From: Chloroflexota bacterium
GTDB lineage: Bacteria; Chloroflexota; Dehalococcoidia; SZUA-161
Length of the DNA stretch: 8,798 bases
NCBI GenBank assembly: GCA_016865955.1
Contig: VGNW01000084.1
Span: forward strand, 1 to 8,798
Direction: 5' to 3'
Shown here: positions 1 through 6,967 of the stretch, piece after piece
How positions within the stretch are numbered: the first letter of the stretch is position 1
Layout: each line of letters starts with the position of its first letter
The notes under the pieces: generated by a model
Told to the model about the DNA's origin: nothing
The model's input: the letters and a program-made list of their open reading frames with translations, nothing else
The model's database searches: none
Made by a program: the position numbers and the translations under genes

Positions 1-678
1 GCTATTCTGGCAGGGCATCTGGCACACTCTGAGGCTACTGTGGGCTCCGAGAAAATAATGACGGTAGGACGTGACTATTTCCTGCTCAGAAGCAACATCG
101 CCAATCCTGCTTTCGATTATATTGCCCTCGGACACATGCACAGGCGACAGATAGTCGACCATCCTGTGCCCGTAGTTTACCCGGGGAGTTTGCAAAGTAT
201 CGATTTCGGCGATGAAGGCGATGAGAAAGGGTTCTACGTGCTACAGATAGATGAGGCAGCGTCGAAGGGAAGACGATTGAAGGATTACACGTTCCATCCG
301 ATAAAGACAAGGCGCTTCCTTACCGTAGAAATCGATGCCAACACGGATGACCCTGCGGCCACAGTGCTTCAAGCTATAGCTAAGAAAGAAGTCAAAGATG
401 CTATAGTCCGCATTCATGTCAGGGTCTCAGCGCCGAACGAAGATTTGATTCGGGAGGGTGAGATAAGGAAAGCACTGAAAGAAGCTTATTACTTTGCCAT
501 CAACAAAGAAGTGGAGCGTGAGCATCGTACGCGGCTGGGAGGGCAGCCTATCGAAGGAATGACGCCGCTGCAGGCGCTGAAACTATACCTTGAGTCGAAG
601 AAAACGCCCGGGGAGCGCGAAAAGCTGCTCCTGGAATACGGAGAGAGGTTGATTCAACAGTGTTCGGGGCCTGACTAG
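1..678 (+). CDS. sbcD: SbcD/Mre11-type DNA double-strand break repair nuclease, 3' part (5' truncated by window)
   Basis: The reading frame is open from base 1, so the gene starts upstream; the GTG at 40 is internal, because the in-frame residues before it (AILAGHLAHSEA) already match the family. Mre11/SbcD proteins are Mn-dependent calcineurin-fold nucleases that work with the SbcC/Rad50 ATPase on hairpin and blocked DNA ends in the cytoplasm. Visible motifs are the GH-x-AH phosphoesterase motif at the very start (bases 13-27), the late metal-binding motif ALGHMHRRQ (about bases 124-150), and the YPGS...DFG..DEKGFY segment of the nuclease/capping region. The C-terminal part ends in a charged helical region (PLQALKLYLESKK) of the kind that contacts SbcC. 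225 codons are present. A typical SbcD of about 400 residues would have its first metal motifs (DxH, GDxxD, GNHD) upstream of the window. The partner sbcC lies downstream but is separated by an unrelated membrane-protein gene. Confidence 0.9.
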   Translation, partial: AILAGHLAHSEATVGSEKIMTVGRDYFLLRSNIANPAFDYIALGHMHRRQIVDHPVPVVYPGSLQSIDFGDEGDEKGFYVLQIDEAASKGRRLKDYTFHPIKTRRFLTVEIDANTDDPAATVLQAIAKKEVKDAIVRIHVRVSAPNEDLIREGEIRKALKEAYYFAINKEVEREHRTRLGGQPIEGMTPLQALKLYLESKKTPGEREKLLLEYGERLIQQCSGPD

Positions 679-683
679 AAATG

Positions 684-711
684 TTGCATAATTATTAATT
701 ATGTTTACAAT
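684..711 (+). promoter_or_regulatory. candidate sigma-70 promoter for the membrane glycosyltransferase-like gene
   Basis: A -10-like TACAAT (706-711, one mismatch to consensus) lies 16 bp downstream of a weak -35-like TTGCAT (684-689). Transcription would begin near 718, about 20 nt before the ATG at 738. The region is AT-rich and lies just after the sbcD stop. The -35 is poor, so the call rests mainly on the -10 and the position. Confidence 0.4.
687..703. repeat. perfect 17-bp palindrome between sbcD and the membrane gene
   Basis: CATAATTA (687-694) and TAATTATG (696-703) are exact reverse complements around one central T. The palindrome fills most of the spacer of the candidate promoter at 684-711, a usual position for a repressor operator. 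It is too AT-rich, and has no U-tract after a stable stem, to be a good intrinsic terminator of sbcD. The operator role is inferred from position only. Confidence 0.5.
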
Positions 712-737
712 ATACCAAAAGTCATAATAAGCCGGCG

Positions 738-2174
738 ATGAACAACAAAGAAAACAGGCTTTCGCTATCCCGGTTCTTGGGGAAACTCTTCCCCCACAGT
801 CTTCCCCCGCGTCTGCTCATCATTTTCTTTGCCATCATCATCCAGACGGGCGCAGATGTCCTGAGCTGGTACGCCGTCAGTTCCCGAAATCCCGCCATCA
901 TCTCGCTTGCCGTAGTTCTCTGGCTTATCTGGTTCGGGCTGATACTTCTCATCGTTAAGCCCTCGTCTGATAAGCTGTTGAGTCCGCATCGCAAGATTTT
1001 GCAAATAGTCATTATATTCCTGATTGTAATTTTATCCTTCATGTCCCTTGGAGAAGGGATAGGATTCCACCTGGTTAACACAGGAGTAGTCACAGAGAAT
1101 GAGATGGCGGAATTTCTCACTGATAGTATCAGCTACAATGACGCCACGGCGCTGAATCATCAGGCTAGTCTTCTACTTCTCAGCGGTGAGAACCCTTATG
1201 AAAGTACCACTATTATCGATGCCGTCGAGGAATTCGAGGTGCCCACTACATATCTGACGCCTCTGAAGCAAGGCGCCTTTGCCGATGTTTTTCCCTATCC
1301 CACAGAGGAACAACTGGATGAAGTGCTGGACGATGCTAAAGCCTCAGGCAACGTTAAGCCTATGGAATTGGAATCGAAGGTGAGTTATCCCGCTGGTTCG
1401 TTTATCTTTCAGGTGCCGCTGGTCGCGCTGGGACTCGAGGATACAAGATGGTTCTATCTCATCTGTGCGATTCTAATGGTTATTGTTATTTTGTGGAAGG
1501 CACCTAAAGAATTCCGTCCCATTATATTACTGGCTTTTATGACGAACCTCGTTTTCTGGAATCTCATCGGCACTGGTACGACGGACACTCTTTATGTACT
1601 CTTTATTCTTCTGGGCTGGATATTCAGACGCAGAATATGGCTCGCTGCGTTATTCATGGGACTTGCTGCAACTACGAAGCAGATTGCCTGGCTTTTTATC
1701 CTGTTTTATCTCATTCTATTGCTCAGAGAGGTTGGCTGGAAACGAACGCTACAATCGCTCGGCATAATTGGAGGCACATTCGCACTTATCAACCTGCCCT
1801 TCATATTCGCCGCACCCCAGGCATGGTTCGAGGGTGTAATGGCTCCTGTTCTTGACCCCATGTTTCCCAAAGGAGTGGGGCTGGTGGCTTTCTCTATCGC
1901 CGGTATTCTGCCTCCCAGCTCGTTGCTTTTCACAACTATAGAGATTGTTGTTCTGTTGCTGGCTCTGATATGGTATTACTTCAATTGTCGCAAGTATCCC
2001 GAAGCGGGATTGCTTCTTGCAGTATTACCCCTGTTCTTTGCTTGGCGCAGCTTCTCCTGCTACTTCTATTTCGCTTCTTTGCTGGTGTTCGGGGCAGTTG
2101 CTGTAGGGGAGAAGAACAGAAGAAACGAAACAGGAACTCAGCCTCTACATGCTTCTTCCCTCATCCAGGGCTAA
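738..2174 (+). CDS. polytopic membrane protein, GT-C glycosyltransferase-like (GT87/DUF2029 type)
   Basis: A 478-residue integral membrane protein. Hydrophobic segments are visible at about residues 24-46, 53-73, 86-104, 238-253, 260-276, 280-297, 300-330, 337-358, 397-414 and 422-452. A large polar, acidic loop (about 107-222) between segments 3 and 4 is probably outside the membrane. The loop start carries NDATALNHQ...LLSGENPY (134-154) and YPAGSFIFQVPL (217-228), which resemble the first-loop acidic residue and the G-x-NPY / YPP-like motifs of GT-C enzymes that use polyprenyl-phosphate sugars. A lysine-containing ATTKQIAWLF (311-320) also fits that group. D135 is the best candidate catalytic acid. 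The acceptor and sugar cannot be told. The ATG at 738 is the natural start, though it lacks a strong Shine-Dalgarno sequence. The gene lies 59 bp after sbcD and 26 bp before sbcC, so it interrupts that pair. Alternatives are a generic membrane protein or another GT-C family (GT39/GT83). Confidence 0.65.
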   Translation: MNNKENRLSLSRFLGKLFPHSLPPRLLIIFFAIIIQTGADVLSWYAVSSRNPAIISLAVVLWLIWFGLILLIVKPSSDKLLSPHRKILQIVIIFLIVILSFMSLGEGIGFHLVNTGVVTENEMAEFLTDSISYNDATALNHQASLLLLSGENPYESTTIIDAVEEFEVPTTYLTPLKQGAFADVFPYPTEEQLDEVLDDAKASGNVKPMELESKVSYPAGSFIFQVPLVALGLEDTRWFYLICAILMVIVILWKAPKEFRPIILLAFMTNLVFWNLIGTGTTDTLYVLFILLGWIFRRRIWLAALFMGLAATTKQIAWLFILFYLILLLREVGWKRTLQSLGIIGGTFALINLPFIFAAPQAWFEGVMAPVLDPMFPKGVGLVAFSIAGILPPSSLLFTTIEIVVLLLALIWYYFNCRKYPEAGLLLAVLPLFFAWRSFSCYFYFASLLVFGAVAVGEKNRRNETGTQPLHASSLIQG

Positions 2175-2200
2175 CAGTTATAATTGATTCAAGGTGAACC

Positions 2201-4327
2201 ATGATCCCGGAGAAGCTAACTCTCAAGAATTTCATGTGCTACCGTGAAAATGTGCCTTCTCTGAACTTCGAAGGATTCCATGTCGCCTGTCTCTGCGGTG
2301 ACAACGGTCATGGCAAATCCGCGTTGCTCGATGCAATGACATGGGCGCTTTGGGGAAAGGCAAGGGCAAAAAGCGATGACGCTCTTATACATCTGGGGCA
2401 GAGCGAGATGGAGGTGGAGTTCGAGTTCGCCGTCGGGCATAACCGATATCGCGTCCTGCGCAAGCGCACCAGGTCGGTATTGAAGCGCCCAGGACAGCCT
2501 GCTCTCAACCTGTTTGTGGCAGGCTCGGAGGGTTTTACCGATATCAGCGGGAACTCTATCAGGGAGACTGAGCAAAAAATTATCGATGTATTGCGTATGG
2601 ATTATGACACCTTCGTTCACAGCGCCTTCCTTTTGCAGGGACAGGCTGATAAGTTCAGTACCAGCAAACCTGCTGAAAGAAAAGAGGTGCTTGCGAACAT
2701 ACTGGGCCTTTCTCTCTACGACGAAATCGAGAAACTGGCAAAGAACTATATCAAGGAAAGAGAAATCAGTTTTCAGGCATTGACCGGCGATCTAAACAGG
2801 ATTGAACAGGAATTAGGCAAGAAGCACGACTATGAGTCTGATCTTCAGAGGGTGCAGGCGGATATCGGCATCGTCTCCGCCAGTGTACGAGACCGTGAGT
2901 CTGCTCTCAATGCGCTGCGGCAAGCAAGGAAAGCATTAGAGCTTAAGGAGGAAGAAAATAAGCAGATAGACAAGCGAATTGCCAAAGCAAAAGAGCAACT
3001 CCAGTACCTGGATGCCAGAACTAAAGAGCATCTCTTCCGAATACAAAAATACGATAACATCCTGTCTGCGTATCAAGCCAATTCGGGCAGTATAAAAGTA
3101 AAGCTGAGCGAACTTGTCGGCCAGGAACAGGTCTTAATGGAAAAGAGAGAAAGCGAGAAGAAGCTTGACGGGCAAATACACCTGCTCAACACGACTAACT
3201 CTCAACTGGAGAAAGACGGCAAGGAATTACGGGAAAAACTTCAGCTTCTGGAAAAGGGAGATGCGGAGTGTCCCCTATGCGGCAATAAGCTGGGAGTGGA
3301 GGAACGGAAGAGGATAGTAACGAACTATGAAAAACAGATAGTTGAGAAAAGAGATTCCTATCGTACCAATGCGGGCGAGATTAAGAGAAAAGACGAGGAG
3401 TTGAAAGCACTGGAACAGGAAATCAGGAGAATTGAAACAGCTATTACTTCAGAGAGAACAAGGCTGGAGCGTCTAGCCGGCGATTTGGAGAGACAGCGGG
3501 CGGAGGCAGAGGAAATGCTGCCGAAGGAAAAAGAAGCCCTGGGTGAGGCTCAGAAAGCTATGGAAGGGTGGCGCGAAACACTGCGTGAGAGTAGCGAAGA
3601 AAGAGAAAAACTCTCTGCGGAGCTTTTGTCTCTGCCCGGTATCGAGAAGGATATCGGCGAAGTTGAAAAGGAACATCGTGAACTCCGGGAACGGGAGTGG
3701 AGGTTGATTGAGAATCTCGGGAAACTCCAGGAAAGTCTCCGTCGCTGCAGGCAACTTGAGGAGGAAAAGGTAACCAAGAAAAAAGAGTTGCGCATGGTGG
3801 TAGAAGAAAGAAGTATCTATGAGGAACTGGCTCTGGCCTTCGGTAAGAAAGGCGCTCAGGCGCTGATAATAGAAAAAGCTCTGCCTGAAATAGAATATGA
3901 GGCTAACAGGTTATTGGGCAAAATGACCGATAACCGCATGAGTCTGAAAATCGAAAGCCAGCGGGATACGAAGAAGGGCGATACCATAGAGACACTTGAC
4001 ATAAAGATAGCCGATGACCTGGGTACACGCGATTACGAAATGTTCAGCGGCGGCGAGGCTTTTCGTGTCGATTTCGCACTGCGCATTGCATTATCGAGAC
4101 TTCTGGCAAGGAGAGCAGGAGCACCGCTGCCAACGCTTATAATCGATGAAGGCTTCGGCACACAAGATAGTACAGGCAGGGAGAAACTGGTGGAGGCGAT
4201 AAATTCGATTCAGGACGATTTCGAGAAGATTCTGGTCATCACACACATTGACGAGCTGAAAGACGCCTTTCCAGTACGCATAGACGTTGTCAAGACTGAG
4301 GAAGGCTCGACATTCTCATTTAATTGA
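2201..4327 (+). CDS. sbcC: SbcC/Rad50-type ATPase of the DNA repair nuclease complex
   Basis: A 708-residue SMC-like ATPase that binds DNA ends and drives the SbcD/Mre11 nuclease. In order: N-terminal MIPEKLTLKNFMCY strand, Walker A GDNGHGKS (33-40), Q-loop in FLLQGQ (Q146), first coiled-coil arm (about 170-355), zinc hook CPLC (357-360), second arm (about 365-545), ABC signature FSGGE (615-619), Walker B LPTLIIDE (643-650) with catalytic E650, D-loop GTQD (653-656), and switch histidine H682 in ITHID. All ATPase motifs are intact. At 708 residues it is shorter than E. coli SbcC (just over 1000), because the coiled-coil arms are short, about 180-190 residues each. The ATG at 2201 is preceded by AAGGTGA (2191-2197), a good if close ribosome binding site. 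The gene lies 26 bp after the membrane gene and is probably transcribed with it. Confidence 0.95.
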   Translation: MIPEKLTLKNFMCYRENVPSLNFEGFHVACLCGDNGHGKSALLDAMTWALWGKARAKSDDALIHLGQSEMEVEFEFAVGHNRYRVLRKRTRSVLKRPGQPALNLFVAGSEGFTDISGNSIRETEQKIIDVLRMDYDTFVHSAFLLQGQADKFSTSKPAERKEVLANILGLSLYDEIEKLAKNYIKEREISFQALTGDLNRIEQELGKKHDYESDLQRVQADIGIVSASVRDRESALNALRQARKALELKEEENKQIDKRIAKAKEQLQYLDARTKEHLFRIQKYDNILSAYQANSGSIKVKLSELVGQEQVLMEKRESEKKLDGQIHLLNTTNSQLEKDGKELREKLQLLEKGDAECPLCGNKLGVEERKRIVTNYEKQIVEKRDSYRTNAGEIKRKDEELKALEQEIRRIETAITSERTRLERLAGDLERQRAEAEEMLPKEKEALGEAQKAMEGWRETLRESSEEREKLSAELLSLPGIEKDIGEVEKEHRELREREWRLIENLGKLQESLRRCRQLEEEKVTKKKELRMVVEERSIYEELALAFGKKGAQALIIEKALPEIEYEANRLLGKMTDNRMSLKIESQRDTKKGDTIETLDIKIADDLGTRDYEMFSGGEAFRVDFALRIALSRLLARRAGAPLPTLIIDEGFGTQDSTGREKLVEAINSIQDDFEKILVITHIDELKDAFPVRIDVVKTEEGSTFSFN

Positions 4328-4361
4328 CAAATGATAAATCAATAATAGGCCTTCAAAAACG

Positions 4362-4391
4362 TTGACAATCCATTAGTTGTTTTGTTATCTT
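4362..4391 (+). promoter_or_regulatory. sigma-70 type promoter of the DUF47-PiT phosphate operon
   Basis: A perfect -35 TTGACA (4362-4367) is followed after 18 bp by TATCTT (4386-4391), four of six matches to the -10 consensus; TTATCT one base upstream gives a 17-bp spacing but a poorer match. It lies 35 bp after the sbcC stop and 176 bp before the downstream start codon. The predicted transcription start is near 4398. Confidence 0.55.
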
Positions 4392-4555
4392 ATCTGAGGT
4401 CAGGTCAAGGACGTTGTCATTGAGACGAGGTTATATCTTGCCTGAAGCATTCGACAAGCGAGATCTTAAGCATTCCCCGGCACTGCCAATTTATTGGCTC
4501 CAACTCAATTTCATCGCTTCTCTACGCTCAGCGAAAATATATGATAATTGCACCC

Positions 4556-4564
4556 GAGAGGTGA
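4556..4564 (+). promoter_or_regulatory. ribosome binding site that selects a TTG start
   Basis: GAGAGGTGA is a strong Shine-Dalgarno match whose GAGG core ends 6 nt before TTG 4568. The only nearby ATG in frame (4586) is about 21 nt beyond the site, so the TTG is the better start for the DUF47 gene. Confidence 0.65.
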
Positions 4565-4567
4565 ATT

Positions 4568-5194
4568 TTGGTTAGATTTTCTATAATGCCGAAGGAACCC
4601 AAATTTTTCGATCTTTTTGAAAAGAGCGTGGCAAATGTTGCTGCAGCGGCTAAGGAACTGGCAAATCTCTTTGAAGACTACACTAATGTACCACAGAAGG
4701 TAGCAAGAATAGTTGAGCTTGAGCATCGCGGCGATTTTATAACGCACCAAATCATAGAACAATTGCACCGCAGTTTTTTAACCCCATTGGACAGGGAAGA
4801 CATCACGCTTCTCTCGGGAAGGCTCGATGATGTCATGGATTTCATTGAAGATGCCGCCAATGCCATGTTGATTTACGGCATTGATAAACCAACGACACGA
4901 GCTCGAGAGCAGGCGGCGATCCTTGTGTCAATGACTGAAGAATTGGTAAAAGCTATACCGTGTCTCCGCAACAGGTCAAAGAACAAGCAGATACTAGAGT
5001 ATTGCATCGAGATAAATCGCCTGGAGAACGAAGCTGATGCAGTAATGCGCTTCGCGCTCGTCGAGCTATTCGACGGTATGCCTCCTTATGAGGTCATCAA
5101 ATGGCGTGAAATCTACCAGCATCTGGAAAACGCTGCCGATAGAGGCGAAGATGTGGCAAACGTTCTTGAAGCTGTTGTGCTCAAGAATGCTTAG
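4568..5194 (+). CDS. DUF47/PhoU-like PiT accessory protein
   Basis: A 208-residue soluble, all-helical protein of the DUF47 (PhoU_div, TIGR00153) family, which is usually paired with PiT transporters and thought to control or support phosphate transport. Family features: N-terminal VRFSIMPKEPKFFDLFE, then ELEHRGD (50-56), the acidic LDREDITLLSGRLDDVMD stretch (74-91), LENEADAV (152-159), and a C-terminal YQHLENAADRGEDVANVLE helix (183-201). These E/D-rich helices match the metal-binding helices of PhoU-type proteins. The start is taken as TTG at 4568 because GAGGTGA (4558-4564) lies at the right distance and the next residues match the family N-terminus; the ATG at 4586 would be too far from that site. 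The length is normal for the family. The PiT gene follows after 84 bp on the same strand, so an operon is likely. Confidence 0.9.
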   Translation: MVRFSIMPKEPKFFDLFEKSVANVAAAAKELANLFEDYTNVPQKVARIVELEHRGDFITHQIIEQLHRSFLTPLDREDITLLSGRLDDVMDFIEDAANAMLIYGIDKPTTRAREQAAILVSMTEELVKAIPCLRNRSKNKQILEYCIEINRLENEADAVMRFALVELFDGMPPYEVIKWREIYQHLENAADRGEDVANVLEAVVLKNA

Positions 5195-5278
5195 CTCTCC
5201 TATGCCAACTCGGTCTACTTTTCGGTTCGCTGATTCTATCGACTTTGATTTCTGCGACAAGGAGAATCTTCTCTAATC

Positions 5279-6274
5279 ATGGCTGACGTACCGGTGGCGC
5301 TCATTGTCGTCATGGTACTGGCTCTTGCCTTTGATTTCTCCAACGGACTCAACGATGCAGCTAATGCTATCGCTACCGTAGTTGGCACACGCGTACTGTC
5401 TCCCACTAAAGCCATCCTCATGTCGGCGTGCCTAAACATCGCCGGCGCTTTTGCCGGAACAGCCGTGGCTAAAACAGTCGGCTCGGGAATCATCAAGCCC
5501 GAGGCTTTTTCAGACCTTTATGTTCTAATCGCTGCATTATCTGCCGCCGCCATCTGGACCTTCCTTACGAGCTTTTACGGTTTACCTATTAGTGCCAGTC
5601 ATGCGCTTATTGCCAGCATCGTGGGAGCCGGTATAGCTACTGCGGGCACTGACGCACTAATCGCCAGCGGTCTATTCAAAGTGCTCATAGCATTATTAGT
5701 CGCGCCTCTAGCTGGATTCGCCATCGGTTTTGTAGTGATGACCGCTATTAACTGGCTGTTCCGTTCCAGCAATCCCGGAAGAGTCTACAATGTTTTCGGC
5801 CGGCTTCAGATACTATCGGCAGCCTTCATGGCTTTCAGTCACGGCAATAACGATGCTCAAAAGACCATGGGGATTATGACAATGGCACTTCTGGTCAGCG
5901 GACGCATTCAAGAGTTCGTTGTCCCCTGGTGGGTCATTCTGCTGGCTGCTCTAGCTATGGGAAGCGGCACGGCAATAGGCGGCTGGCGAGTAATCAAGAC
6001 TCTTGGCATGAGGATCGCAAAACTTCGTCCTGTAGATGGGTTTGCTGCTGAAAGCAGCGCAGCGCTGGTAATCACTGTGGCTTCTCGCCTCGGGTTACCC
6101 CTGAGCACAACGCATGTCATAAGCGCTGGCATCACAGGAGTGGGCTCTACCAGAAGACTCTCTGCTGTGAGATGGGGAATAGCGAGGAGCATCCTGCTTG
6201 CCTGGGTATTAACCTTTCCCGTTTGCGGCATTTTTGCCTGGGGTGTAGCCGAGATTATTGAGCTGGCAACCTAA
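5279..6274 (+). CDS. pit: PiT-family inorganic phosphate transporter (PHO4)
   Basis: A 331-residue polytopic inner-membrane permease of the PiT/PHO4 family, which takes up phosphate, or metal-phosphate, with H+ or Na+. The family's two inverted halves are both present. The first has GLNDAANAIATVVGTRVL (23-40) and GLPISASHALIASIVGAG (101-118). The second has FSHGNNDAQKTMGI (186-199) and LGLPLSTTHVISAGITGVG (271-289). The paired N-D and S-x-(S/T)-H motifs form the transport site in this family. About ten membrane segments can be read, with a short polar connector around 160-185. It is at the short end of bacterial PiT proteins, which lack the long central loop seen in E. coli PitA. ATG 5279 is the only sensible start, although the best ribosome site (AAGGAG, 5259-5264) is 14 nt away, a loose spacing. 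It follows the DUF47 gene, its usual partner. The transported ion pair cannot be told from sequence. Confidence 0.95.
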   Translation: MADVPVALIVVMVLALAFDFSNGLNDAANAIATVVGTRVLSPTKAILMSACLNIAGAFAGTAVAKTVGSGIIKPEAFSDLYVLIAALSAAAIWTFLTSFYGLPISASHALIASIVGAGIATAGTDALIASGLFKVLIALLVAPLAGFAIGFVVMTAINWLFRSSNPGRVYNVFGRLQILSAAFMAFSHGNNDAQKTMGIMTMALLVSGRIQEFVVPWWVILLAALAMGSGTAIGGWRVIKTLGMRIAKLRPVDGFAAESSAALVITVASRLGLPLSTTHVISAGITGVGSTRRLSAVRWGIARSILLAWVLTFPVCGIFAWGVAEIIELAT

Positions 6275-6323
6275 GGCCAACAATATTAGGGTAAACCTCC
6301 GGAATATTTGCTGCACTCTGCAA

Positions 6324-6352
6324 TTGACCCTCGACACAGCTTACTGTAGAAT
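6324..6352 (+). promoter_or_regulatory. sigma-70 type promoter upstream of the DUF4125 gene and tRNA-Ala
   Basis: TTGACC (6324-6329) and TAGAAT (6347-6352) each match consensus at five of six positions and are separated by the ideal 17 bp. Transcription would start near 6359, about 23 nt before the TTG at 6382. It is the best promoter in the window. Since no promoter is obvious between the DUF4125 gene and the tRNA, it may serve both. Confidence 0.65.
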
Positions 6353-6381
6353 TATTCTCAAATAGAATCGGGAGCAGGGCG

Positions 6382-6945
6382 TTGGCAGGGATGAAAAACC
6401 GCGAAGAGCTACTTAAAGAAATAATTTCCCTGGAACTACGCATGTTCATGGCTATAGAGCCATCTTCGCCTTCAGTATGTCAGGAGCAACCTGAGGCATT
6501 TAAACTTATGCGTCGAGCCAGCTATCAGGTGCTGTCCGGCGAGACATTAGAATCATATTTGAATGACCTGCAAGAAGCTATTGACGAAGGCAGAAACCTT
6601 ATAGAGTTGAAATACGCCCGAATAGACAATCTTATCAAATCTCTGAGCAATAATCCTCTCATAGAGAAAATTATCGAGGTGGAAGGGAAATGGCTGAAGG
6701 AATTGGAAAAGAAATATCCCCTTACTTTTACCAGCAGAGCTGATTTCGCAGCAGGGGTTTATCTGCGCAGCGAACTGGAGACTTATTCCGATAAAACTTT
6801 GGAGTTGTATTACAAAGACATTTGTAAGGCTCTGGAGGAAGGCAGAAATCTAACTGCCGAACGTTATACCTTTTTATTCAGGCAAACCGGCTACAACTCG
6901 ATCGACGACGTGGAGAACGAGCGTAAGAACAAAAGAACATTGTAG
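6382..6945 (+). CDS. DUF4125-family protein with two internal repeat units
   Basis: A 187-residue soluble, helical, charged protein. It resembles the uncharacterised DUF4125 family through EIISLELRMF (13-22), the C-Q-x-x-P-E-x-F-x-x-M-R stretch (33-44) and EGRNLIELKYAR (69-80). The second half repeats the pattern: EKIIEVEGKW (95-104) and LEEGRNLTAERY (151-162). Residues 53-81 and 137-165 share 12 of 29 positions without a gap, and the distance from the IIxxE helix to the GRNL motif is the same within one residue in both halves. No signal peptide or membrane segment is seen and no catalytic motif is recognised. The start is TTG 6382 (GGAG at 6371-6374, spacing 7) or ATG 6391 (GGCAGGG directly abutting, so less likely). 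A good promoter lies upstream and tRNA-Ala begins 22 bp downstream. The function is unknown. Confidence 0.75.
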   Translation: MAGMKNREELLKEIISLELRMFMAIEPSSPSVCQEQPEAFKLMRRASYQVLSGETLESYLNDLQEAIDEGRNLIELKYARIDNLIKSLSNNPLIEKIIEVEGKWLKELEKKYPLTFTSRADFAAGVYLRSELETYSDKTLELYYKDICKALEEGRNLTAERYTFLFRQTGYNSIDDVENERKNKRTL

Positions 6946-6967
6946 CTTCCCGCCGAATCCGGGGCAT

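Larger units (their letters stand above)
4359..4567 (+). promoter_or_regulatory. long leader with short repeats upstream of the DUF47-PiT operon
   Basis: Between the promoter and the TTG start is about 170 nt of non-coding leader. It holds several short repeats. ACGTTG-A/T-CA occurs at 4359-4367 (overlapping the -35) and 4411-4419. GGTCA is repeated in tandem at 4398-4407, at the predicted transcription start. AAGCATTC occurs at 4445-4452 and 4468-4475. An inverted repeat GCCAAT-TT-ATTGGC lies at 4485-4498. I cannot match these to a known riboswitch or a confident Pho box. A role in phosphate-dependent control is inferred from the downstream genes. No clear sbcC terminator is seen in this gap. 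Confidence 0.35.

Noticed and set aside
40..42. GTG at 40 as the start of the first gene
   Set aside because: The frame is open to base 1 and the residues before 40 match an SbcD motif, so the gene is truncated by the window rather than starting here.
722..1120. Long minus-strand open frames opposite the membrane gene, sbcC and pit
   Set aside because: They lie wholly opposite genes with clear family matches, show no recognisable domain and no ribosome site, so they are shadows.
2179..2184. TATAAT just before sbcC as a dedicated sbcC promoter
   Set aside because: No -35-like sequence at 16-18 bp and no extended -10; the start would fall at about 2191, leaving almost no leader and clipping the ribosome site.
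4324..4329. TTGACA overlapping the sbcC stop as a promoter -35
   Set aside because: No acceptable -10 lies 16-18 bp downstream; the AT-rich AATAAT is too close. The copy at 4362-4367 is better placed.
4485..4498. GCCAAT-TT-ATTGGC as an intrinsic terminator
   Set aside because: The stem is at most 5-6 bp and no T-tract follows; kept only as an element of the leader.
4540..4548. TATGAT/GATAAT as a second, proximal promoter of the DUF47 gene
   Set aside because: No -35 at a normal distance; the area is simply AT-rich.
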